Under the pieces are notes generated by a model. That model was given only the letters and a program-made list of their open reading frames with translations. It was not told where the DNA came from and searched no databases. From positions 1-5,841 of the forward strand of contig DMPD01000028.1 of NCBI GenBank assembly GCA_003456125.1: a stretch of 5,841 nt of DNA. The letters are read 5' to 3'. Every line of letters begins with the position of its first letter. Within the stretch, counting starts at the first letter, position 1. The position numbers and the translations under genes were made by a program. Origin of the DNA: Cyanobacteria bacterium UBA8156 (GTDB taxonomy: Bacteria; Cyanobacteriota; Cyanobacteriia; Pseudanabaenales; Pseudanabaenaceae). Positions 1 to 5,841 of the stretch are shown one piece after another.

Positions 1-293
1 GGGAAACAAACGGTAAAGTCTGCTCCCGATCCTGACTGCATCCGCAATCTTCCCGACAATTGTCGCACGAGTCGATCCACGAGGCGCAGCCCTAGGGAGG
101 ACGATCGCCGCCAGTCGAAGTTGGCGGGCAGCCCGCAACCGGTATCGGCAACCCGCAGGCAGAGACCGTCTGCTGTGGGGGCCAAAGACACGGTAAGGTC
201 TCCTCCTTCCTCCCCAAAAGCATACTTGAAGGCATTGGAAACCAGTTCGTTCACAATGAGACCACAGGGAATGGCTTGGTCGATGCCCAGATG
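1..293 (-). other. HATPase_c ATP-binding catalytic domain (last residues missing)
   Basis: Residues 1850-1946. The N box reads VNELVSNAFKYAF (N1864 and N1869 expected to contact Mg-ATP), the G1 box reads DTGCGLP (D1899, G1901, G1903) and the G2-like segment reads SLGLRLV. The end GSGADFTVCFP matches the final strand of this domain, so only a few residues and the stop should be missing past position 1. All key ATP-binding residues are present. Confidence 0.95.
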
Positions 294-3200
294 AATGACT
301 GCCACCTGCAACTGCAGGGCGATGCGGCGATCGCTGGCGTTGTAGGTGCGACCGAGGTGCTGGGTCAGTTCGGTGAAGTAGGTCTGGGCATCGATTTGGC
401 TGAGATCATCGGAACGGTACAGCCGCTCGTGGATGAGCGCCATGGTCTGAATCCGGTTTTGCCCTTCCAAAAAGGCTGTTTTCAGAGCGGGGTCGCCGTT
501 GCTATCTCCCTGCAAACGCATCAAGCTGGTGACGATTTGCAGGTTGTTTTTCACCCGGTGATGCACTTCCTTCAGCAGCGTTTCTTTTTGCTGCAATTCC
601 TGTTGGATGCGGGCAAACAAAGTTTCTTTTTGACCCGCAATGCCAATTTGGGTGGCTACCTGGGCCAACAATTGGGATTCTTGGCTCGTCCACCGGCGCG
701 CTTGTTGGCAATCGTGGACGATCGCCAACCCCCACAACACCTGCCCTTGCAAAATGGGAGCCACCAACTTCGCCCGTACTTGGAGTGGCCCCATCAAATG
801 TTGGTAGCAGGAATTGCCCTGGGTCGAAATATCGGCGATGGCATCTACTTCACCCCGCTGATAACGTTGTTGCAAGGCCACGTTGGCAAAACAGGGGTCT
901 TGAATTTCTTGCCCCACCAAAGCAAAGCGGCGATCGCTCACGGCTTCGCATTCGACGATGCCACTCCAATTGGGCAAAAATCGGTACACCAGCACCCGAT
1001 CTACCTGCAAAAATTGCCGCAGGGTTTCTAAGGTACTGTCCAATACCTCGATGAGGTAGGGGGACTGCCCAATGCGCTGGGCAATGTTGGCCAACAGGCG
1101 ATCGCCGGCGGCCTGGGACTGCAAAGCGGCTTCGGCTTGGCGGCGGGCCTGCAATTCACTTTGGGCCCGATCGAACAATTCCGATTGGCGGATGGCCACA
1201 GACAACGAAATGCCGAGCTGTGACATCAAGCCCATTTCCCAGTCTTGCCAAGTGTGGTCTTGGGCGCATTGCTGCATCACCATCAGACCCCACAGGTCGG
1301 CCCCCACGATCAACGGCACCACCAGTTTGCTGCGAATTTGGTGGCGCTCCATGAAGTCTGCCATGTAGGGGGACATCCCTTCGCGGTTGTGCAGAGCCGC
1401 GATCCGCCCGGCCTTGTAAGCCTGTTGTACCGACTCTGGCAAGACCTCCGGCCTAAAAACCGTGCCCAAAAAGGAACTGTAGGGGGGCACCCGCGCTTCG
1501 GCAATGGTAACGCCGCTGCCGTCTTCGAGGATTTTGTAGATCAAGACGCGGTCGCATCTCAGCAATTCCTGAATTTCCGCCGCCGTCCGGTCTAGAATGT
1601 CGGGTAAGTCCATCGAAGACCGAATTCGATTGGTGACGGCCAACAACAATTTTTCCCGCTCCAGTTGTTGCCGCAGAATTTTCTGAGATTCCATGAAGGA
1701 GCGGGTGCGATCGGCTACCAGCCTCTCTAACTCCTCTTGCGATCGCCGGCGATCGCTGGCATCCAGAATGATGCTATCCCAGATCACATCACCGTTGGCG
1801 AACAGTTGCGGTTCCCCAATACCACTGAGCCATTTGGTGCGGTCGGAGGGGGTCTGAATCCGCCATTCGTGGCACCAGGTGTGCAAAGTCTGGGCCGAAT
1901 GGGCGATCGAGGCTTGCAGGGCGGGGATGTCTTCGGGGTGCACCAAACGCCAGACGATCCCAACGTCGGCGATGACGGTGGCCATGGGCAGTTCCCACAG
2001 CTTTTCACCGCCTGGGCTGAGGTACAACAGGTCGTCGGTGCCGTCGGGGTGCAGGACATAGCGCAAAATCGCCCCCGGCAAGTTGTTGGCCAAGCTCCGA
2101 AACCGCGCTTCGCTCTCAGCTAAGGCAAACTGGGTTTCTTTGAGGTAGGTGATGTCGGTGGCTACCCCCAGAATTTGTTTGGGTTTGCCCTCAGCGGTAT
2201 AGTTGAAAATGCGATCGCGGCTCAGCAACCACCGCCACGAACCGTCTCGGTGGCGCATCCGGTACTCCACTTCGATAGAGTTGGTGGGGGCGCTGTCCGT
2301 CATTAGGTTGTGGAGGAAGTTATCGACGAGGCGGGACAGATCGTCGGGGTGCACCAAAGCGGGAAACAGGCCGGCCCCCAAAGCCTGCACCTCGGCGGGG
2401 GTATAGCCCAAAACCGCCTGGATTTCGGGATTCACAAACACGTTGCGTTGTTCGAGGAGATCGAAAATGTAGATGATGGCCAAGGTCGAGCCGGCGATTT
2501 CCGAAAGGAATTGCTGTTGACGTTGCAACTCCAGTTCCGCTTGTTTGCGATCGGTGATGTCAAAGCTGATGCCGGCCAGGGCATAGGGCTCCCCCTGGCT
2601 ATCCAGCAACGGGAATTTGGTTACATGATATGTATGGGGCTGGCCGTCCCCCACTACTGCTGTTTCTTCCGTTACGATCGCCTGCCGGGACACAAGGGCT
2701 TGACAATCGTGTTCATAAATGACTTGTGCCACTTCGGCTGGTAAAAAATCAAAATCGGTGTGGCCGCAGACAGTGGCGGCGGACACCTGCAATACTTGCT
2801 CGAATTCTCGATTGACCCACTGATAACGTCCAGTGGGATCTTTGAGGTAAATCACCGCCGGTGAGTTGTTCAGAAATGCTTGGAGCTTGGCTTCACTAGC
2901 CTGCAATGCCAGTTCTACCTGTTTGCGATCGGTAATGTCGATGGCGCTGCCAACGATGCGATAAATTTGCCCCTGTTCATTTTGCAGTGGGTTGAGGGTC
3001 ATCAACCACCAGCATTCACGATTCTGGAAAGACAGCGCTATCTCACATCGGATCATCGCTTGCTGTTGTAGGCATTGAGCATAATGCCGGTAGAAAACGG
3101 AAGCCATATCTGGGCAAACTTCAGTAGGGGTTTTGCCACGAACCTCGGCGGTGGTTTTGCCGGTACGTCGTTCGTGCGCTGGATTGAACCCCACATATCG

Positions 3201-5841
3201 CAGCTCGCCATCGGGCAAGACATCTACGACAAAAATGGAGTTGTCAGCTCCTTGGTAAATGCTGGCTAAAAATGCCTGTTCGTGGCGCAAGGTTTCTTCG
3301 ATTTCTTTGCGATCGGTGATATCGATTAAAATGCCCACCATGCGTTGCTTCTGCACTACTTCGGCTTTGGCTAAAAGCCAACGTAGAGTGCCGTCAGGAC
3401 GAATAATACGGTACTCAATGTGATGGGTTGTGCCAGTGGCCCAAGACCTTTGTACGCTGGCATCAATCCTAGCCACATCTTCGGGATATACCCGCGCCAA
3501 GAATTGCTCGTAGGTGGGTGTCGCGTGATGGGGAATACCCAACAAATCGTAAACTCGCGCATCCCAATACAGGCTTTGATGAGCCAAATCCCATTCCCAG
3601 GTGCCAATCTGATTGAGATGCAAAATCCGATCCAAGCGCTCCTGGCTTTCCTGCAACGAGAGTTCTGCTAAACGGCGATCGTGCACGTCGATAGTGACCC
3701 CCAACGCCCCCAAAAATCGCCCTTGGGCATCACGTTGAGTTTCACCAATAGCTTGTTGCCAGCGCAGTGCCCCCGAACGGGTTTTGGACTGCACGAACAA
3801 ATCAAAACAGTCTTTTTGGGGACTGCCCAACAGTTCGGCAATTAAGTTTTCCACCGCCAAGCTATCTCCATTGCCTACGGTATCAATGAACTCTGCCAGG
3901 GAGACTTCTTGGAAGTGAGAACCTTGATCCAAAATGTCATCCGGCAGGTAGGTGATGAGCTTGACCTGTTGGGATGGCCAATCCACCTCCCAAATGGACA
4001 TCCGCGCCGCCCGTAAGGTCAGGCGGAGGCGATGCTCGAGGTTACGGATGGCGGTTACGTCGCGTCCTACCGATTGGATTTCTTGCAATTCCCCGGCGGC
4101 ATTGAAAATTCCCCGACTGATCCATTCTGTCCAAATGTGCTGCCCGTCGGCCCGGATCAGCCAATTGTGATTCTCAAACAAAGGGGCGACGGGTGAGAGC
4201 TGCGTTACCTTGGCGGCCAAAGGCATCATATCTTCCGATGTCACAATGTCTGCCCATGGCAGGCCCAGTGCTGCTTGGGGCGATCGCCCCAAGACCTCTG
4301 CAAAGGATTGGTTGATGAAGGTGAGACGGGTATCGGGGCTGGAACGAAGGATGAATTCGGTTTGCGTTTCCACAATTTGCCGATAGCGCTCTTCGCTGGC
4401 GGCTAGGGACTGCTGAGCGGCCACCCGTTCGCTGATGTCCATCACCGAGCCGTGCAACCGATGCACCGCCCCATCGCGCTGCTCCACGTTGGCAATGGCT
4501 TCCAGATGGCGGATGCAACCGTCGGGCAGGACAACCCGAAATTGCAGGGTGTAGGGGATGCCTTCGTGGATGGCAGCCAACACATGACGGTGGTGGGATT
4601 CGCGATCGTCCGGGTGAATCCGGGTTTGCAATTCCGCGAAGGTTGGTGCGGGTTGCTGCGGGTCAAACCCCAACAACAAAAACGTCTGGTGCGACCAGTG
4701 AATTTGCTCGCTGGCGGGATAAAACTCCCACGAGCCCAATTGGGCGGTTTGCTGCGCTTCTTGCAACAACATCTCGCTGCGCCGCAGGGCCAATTCCGTG
4801 CGTTTGCGATCGCTGATGTCGGTCATCACCCCCACCATCTTGCGCGGGTTGCCCACCTCGTCGTACAAGCCTTGCCCCTGGGTGAGCACCCAACGCTCGG
4901 TGCCGTCGGGCCACACTACCCGGTATTCCACCGAGAGGAGCGTGCGATCGGCCAACGCCCGCTGCAAAGTCGCTTCGGTGGGGCCCAAATCGTCGGCATG
5001 AACGCGATCGCGCCAGGTTTGGTAATGGGCGGGTACGCTGTCGGGTTCCAACCCCAGCAACCGGTAGTGGCTGTCGCTCCAGATGGCCGTGCCGGTACCC
5101 ACCTCAAATTCCCAACTGCCGGTGTGGGTGAGATCTAGGGCCAACCGTCGCCGCTCTTCGCTGTCCCGCAGGGCTTCCTCCATCCGCTTGCGATCGCGAA
5201 TGTCGATCGAAATACCCCCTATGCCTCCGTCTGGCATGGGAAATTTGACCGCCAGGCAGGGAATGCCCATCGGCGCTTCTTCAAAAACATGGGGTTGCTG
5301 GGTCGCCAAAACCAGGCGCTCGTGGGCCACCAGGCTTGCCAACTCTTCGCCAAAGAAATCTTCGCAGCGCTTGCCCACCATACTTTCTGGGGTATGACCC
5401 AGGGCCTGGGCGCAGCAGCGGTTCACAAACTGTATTTTGCCCTCGGCATCTTTGAAGTAAGCCAACGCTGGCAAATTATCCATAAAGATGTGAAAGCGCT
5501 GCTCCAACAACTGCCGCTCTAGTTCAGCGGCAGCCCGCTCGGCAAACAGTTGCAGCACCGGCTCGATGTGGGCCAAAATCGGTGGCGACAATGCCTCTCG
5601 GTGTAGCAAACACAGGTTGCCGATCGCCTCCCCCTGGCGATCGCGCAGGGCGATCCCCACATAGGATTGGCTTTGCAGGTGTACCAACATCTCATCGTCG
5701 GCGAAGGTCTGCTGCAAGTTGGCGTGGCACTGGTAAAAACCATGACGCAAGGACTCGGCACAGGGGGAACCGGCGATCGCATAGGTGAGGTTGGGTTGGA
5801 TTCGGCCATCGGCCCATACCCCCAGGGTCGCCAAGTTCCCC
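1..5841 (-). CDS. Giant multi-PAS/GAF sensor histidine kinase with cyanobacteriochrome domain (partial at both ends)
   Basis: A single open frame of 1,946 codons covers the whole window with no in-frame stop. Domain order is partial GAF (residues 1-85), ten PAS domains (118-1366), helical linker, two phytochrome-type GAF domains (1401-1555 and 1584-1739), HisKA_2 (1748-1832) and HATPase_c (1850-1946). The phosphoacceptor motif EVHHRVKNN and the ATP-binding N box (N1864-N1869) and DTGCGLP box (D1899) are intact, so an active kinase is expected. It would autophosphorylate on His and pass phosphate to a response regulator that is not in the window. No receiver domain or membrane segment is seen. 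The start codon lies upstream of 5841. The C-terminal residues FTVCFP match the usual end of HATPase domains, so the stop should be just beyond position 1. I recognise the family but not a named gene. Confidence 0.97.
345..599 (-). other. HisKA_2 dimerisation and phosphoacceptor domain
   Basis: Residues 1748-1832. The motif KEVHHRVKNNLQIV (residues 1757-1770), followed by LMRLQ and then RIQTMALIHERLY, defines the HisKA_2 family, which is distinct from the common HisKA H-box. By comparison with the related HWE kinases, the phosphoacceptor is expected to be the His directly before Arg (H1761, bases 558-560). The preceding helix QQELQQKETLL is continuous with the end of the cyanobacteriochrome GAF, so light-driven changes could pass straight into the kinase helix. 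Confidence 0.95.
624..1091 (-). other. DXCF-type cyanobacteriochrome GAF domain (candidate bilin photosensor)
   Basis: Residues 1584-1739. The framework is VDRVLVYRFLPNWSG, then GEVDAIADI, then QVRAKLVAPIL, then LWGLAIVHDC, RRWTSQE and LLAQVATQIGIA, which is diagnostic of phytochrome/cyanobacteriochrome GAF domains. A DPCF motif (D1648-F1651, bases 888-899) matches the DXCF motif, and a second cysteine C1678 (bases 807-809) sits at the canonical bilin-binding site. The two cysteines are 28 residues apart, the same spacing as I recall for the DXCF proteins TePixJ and Tlr0924. The residue after C1678 is Tyr instead of the His of phytochromes. DXCF domains usually bind phycocyanobilin or its isomer phycoviolobilin and switch between violet/blue and green-to-orange states. 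Colour cannot be fixed from sequence. Confidence 0.9.
1176..1640 (-). other. Phytochrome/cyanobacteriochrome-like GAF domain lacking chromophore cysteines
   Basis: Residues 1401-1555. The framework is that of bilin-type GAF domains: CDRVLIYKI, then AGRIAAL, then SKLVVPLIVGADLWGLMV, then W-x-D-W-E and AIRQSEL. The place where the canonical bilin-binding Cys-His is expected reads Y1492-M1493 (codon 1365-1367 for the Tyr). The region corresponding to DXCF reads RPEVLP with no Cys. Covalent bilin attachment by these positions is therefore unlikely. It may be a dimerisation or relay partner of the next GAF, or bind another ligand. Confidence 0.88.
1641..1742 (-). other. Predicted coiled-coil linker between PAS array and GAF pair
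   Basis: Residues 1367-1400 are rich in E, R, Q and L with leucines at near-heptad spacing (EELERLVADRTRSF, then KILRQQLEREKLLL). This is the usual signalling-helix composition joining sensor domains in histidine kinases. The assignment rests on composition only. Confidence 0.65.
1743..2102 (-). other. PAS domain 10 (PAS_3 type)
   Basis: Residues 1247-1366. Landmarks are RSLANNLPGAILRYVL, YLSPGGEKLW, RLVHPEDI, HEWRIQTPSDRTKWL and a PAC end WDSIILDASDRRR. It is the last PAS of the array and leads into a charged helix before the GAF pair. The ligand is unknown. Confidence 0.9.
2139..2516 (-). other. PAS domain 9 (PAS_3 fold plus PAC)
   Basis: Residues 1109-1234. Landmarks are IIYIFDLLEQRNVFVNPE, VLGYTPAEV, ALVHPDDL, VEYRMRHRDGSWRWLLSR and the PAC strand ILGVATDITYLK. 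The conserved H-x-D-G-S-W-R-W and HPDD motifs are intact. The boundary ends in D-I-T-Y-L-K rather than DRK. The ligand is unknown. Confidence 0.93.
2544..2888 (-). other. PAS domain 8 (PAS_4 type)
   Basis: Residues 985-1099. It opens with LNNSPAVIYLKDPTGRYQWVN, then DFDFLPAEVAQ, and ends VTKFPLLDSQGEP followed by GISFDITDRK. These are standard PAS_4 features and they pair it with PAS 1. No cofactor motif is visible. Confidence 0.92.
2922..3275 (-). other. PAS domain 7
   Basis: Residues 856-973. It begins FLASIYQGADNSIFVVDV, followed by RYVGFNPAHERRTGKT, which is a common PAS form in cyanobacterial and other multi-PAS kinases, and ends with the PAC strand RIVGSAIDITDRK. The motif CPDMASVFYRHYAQCL fills the variable middle. 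The ligand is unknown. Confidence 0.9.
3306..3638 (-). other. PAS domain 6 (PAS_3 fold plus PAC)
   Basis: Residues 735-845. Landmarks are IGTWEWDLA, YDLLGIP, RVYPEDV (HPDD variant), IEYRIIRPDGTLRWLL and the PAC strand VGILIDITDRK. Its central strand is close to that of PAS 2. It lies in the lower-GC central block of the gene. The ligand is unknown. Confidence 0.93.
3672..4025 (-). other. PAS domain 5 (divergent PAS_3-like)
   Basis: Residues 606-723. Recognisable parts are RAARMSIWEVDW at the start, the S-G-A-L-R-W segment of the central strand and a PAC-like end GALGVTIDVHDRR. The middle (residues 630-670) is poorly conserved, and the usual HPDD and LLG helix motifs are hard to place. The length and position between two clear PAS domains support the call. 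It is the weakest PAS assignment of the ten. Confidence 0.75.
4038..4388 (-). other. PAS domain 4 (S-box)
   Basis: Residues 485-601. It follows the linker AASEERYRQIVE, with FILRSSPDTRLTFIN as the core strand, SFAEVLG as the helix, and HIWTEWISRGIFN leading to the PAC strand SVGRDVTAIR. This is the common S-box form, with W-I-R-A-D-G-like residues at 560-566. The domain end D-V-T-A-I-R departs from the DRK consensus. The ligand is unknown. Confidence 0.9.
4422..4760 (-). other. PAS domain 3 (PAS_3 fold plus PAC)
   Basis: Residues 361-473. Landmarks are LGSWEFYP, LLLGFDP, RIHPDD, LQFRVVLPDGCIRHLE and the closing strand GSVMDISER. The PAC end is SERV rather than DRK, so this boundary lacks the GCGATC-containing codons found at most others. 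The ligand is unknown. Confidence 0.92.
4791..5144 (-). other. PAS domain 2 (PAS_3 fold plus PAC)
   Basis: Residues 233-350. Typical PAS_3 landmarks are visible in order: GSWEFE, the W-S-D/LLGLEP helix, RVHADD (a variant of the usual HPDD), VEYRVVWPDGTERWV, and the PAC ending VGVMTDISDRK. The R-x-x-x-P-D-G-x-x-R-W segment closely resembles that of PAS 6, suggesting they are paralogous modules. The ligand is unknown. Confidence 0.93.
5181..5489 (-). other. PAS domain 1 (PAS_4 type)
   Basis: Residues 118-220. It opens with M-D-N-L-P-A-L-A-Y-F-K-D, the usual start of PAS_4 folds, continues with the glycine turn and FVN of the core strand, and ends with a PAC strand GISIDIRDRKR. It resembles PAS 8 in the opening motif (Y-F-K-D against Y-L-K-D). 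PAS_4 domains bind small ligands or mediate dimer contacts; no heme, flavin or Cys-adduct (LOV) motif is visible. Confidence 0.92.
5584..5841 (-). other. N-terminal GAF domain, C-terminal part only
   Basis: Local residues 1-85. The stretch YAIAGSPC near residue 20, the segment QSYVGIALRD near 58-67, and the closing strand GEAIGNLCLL follow the pattern of ordinary GAF domains found in bacterial sensor kinases (Y-x-L-x-G-T-P-C, then s-Y-l-G-x-x-L-r-d, then G-x-x-i-G-x-L). It does not resemble the two bilin-type GAF domains further downstream and has no DXCF or Cys-His element. The first strands and helix lie outside the window. A helix (residues 88-117) links it to the first PAS domain. The ligand cannot be told from sequence. 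Confidence 0.85.

Larger units (their letters stand above)
2544..3317. repeat. Direct 12-bp repeat TTTGCGATCGGT at PAS boundaries (three copies)
   Basis: Identical 12-mers lie at 2544-2555, 2922-2933 and 3306-3317, spaced 378 and 384 bp. On the coding strand they encode T-D-R-K at the ends of PAS 8, PAS 7 and PAS 6, in the same codon phase. Variants occur at 4803-4814 (PAS 2) and 5187-5198 (PAS 1), where the core is a perfect HIP1. They are best explained as conserved PAC-end codons combined with HIP1 preference. Confidence 0.9.
327..5780. repeat. HIP1 palindromes (GCGATCGC), at least 12 copies
   Basis: Perfect GCGATCGC octamers are seen starting at 327, 930, 1098, 1739, 1749, 2211, 4280, 4806, 5004, 5190, 5637 and 5773. 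HIP1 is a highly abundant palindrome in many cyanobacterial genomes, so this density points to a cyanobacterial host. All copies lie within the coding region. None occurs between 2219 and 4279, although seven-of-eight matches are present there. Confidence 0.95.

Noticed and set aside
276..1031. Plus-strand open frame of 251 codons opposite the kinase and cyanobacteriochrome region
   Set aside because: It lies antisense to strongly conserved HisKA_2, HATPase and GAF coding sequence; its translation shows no recognisable motif and no ribosome binding site was evident. It is a shadow of the minus-strand gene.
2544..3317. Regularly spaced 12-bp repeats considered as a CRISPR array or tandem repeat
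   Set aside because: Spacing is 378-384 bp, equal to one PAS module, and the repeats encode the conserved T-D-R-K at domain ends; unit length and spacer size do not fit CRISPR.
4452..5138. Plus-strand open frame of 228 codons opposite PAS 2 and PAS 3
   Set aside because: The opposite strand encodes two clear PAS domains with intact motifs over the same bases; the plus-strand translation is low-complexity and matches nothing I recognise.
327..5780. Scattered GCGATCGC palindromes considered as operators or regulatory sites
   Set aside because: They are HIP1, dispersed throughout cyanobacterial genomes, and all lie inside the coding frame with no promoter context.
1..5841. LOV-type photosensing among the PAS domains
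   Set aside because: None of the ten PAS domains contains the flavin-adduct motif around G-x-N-C-R-F-L-Q, so no LOV domain is claimed.
5584..5841. N-terminal GAF considered as another bilin-binding domain
   Set aside because: It follows the ordinary GAF pattern with Y-A-I-A-G-S-P-C and lacks the bilin-GAF framework (no L-V-x-P-I, L-W-G-L or A-I-x-D-I segments).

Overview
The window is one uninterrupted protein-coding region on the minus strand. Read from position 5840 down to position 3 it gives 1,946 in-frame codons without a stop. It has neither its start codon (upstream of 5841) nor its stop codon (just beyond position 1), so the whole protein probably exceeds 2,000 residues. I translated it by hand codon by codon and found no frameshift or stop. 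Residue numbers in the entries are local: residue 1 is the first complete codon at 5838-5840, and residue 1946 is at 3-5. No other gene, RNA gene, promoter or terminator is supported.

The organism is most likely a cyanobacterium. The highly iterated palindrome HIP1 (GCGATCGC) occurs at least 12 times in 5.8 kb. The C-terminal sensory part is built from phytochrome/cyanobacteriochrome-type GAF domains, one of which carries the two cysteines of the DXCF cyanobacteriochrome class. GC content is moderately high, about 60-67% in hand-counted lines of the flanks and lower (about 50%) in the middle.

From N to C terminus (high to low coordinates) the protein contains: the C-terminal part of an ordinary GAF domain; ten consecutive PAS domains of about 110-125 residues, most ending in a D-I-(T/S)-D-R-K type PAC boundary; a charged helical linker; a phytochrome-like GAF without chromophore cysteines; a DXCF-type cyanobacteriochrome GAF; a HisKA_2 dimerisation/phosphoacceptor domain with E-V-H-H-R-V-K-N-N; and a HATPase_c ATP-binding domain that runs to the window edge. 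No transmembrane segment is visible, so the protein looks cytosolic as far as it can be seen.

The domain order suggests a multi-input sensor histidine kinase. Light absorbed by the cyanobacteriochrome GAF next to the kinase core, together with signals from the PAS array and the upstream GAF, would set autophosphorylation and phosphotransfer to a response regulator encoded elsewhere. The points most worth following up are the DXCF photosensor, its degenerate GAF partner, the placement of HIP1-like sites at PAS module boundaries, and a central lower-GC block free of perfect HIP1 sites that suggests a mosaic PAS array.
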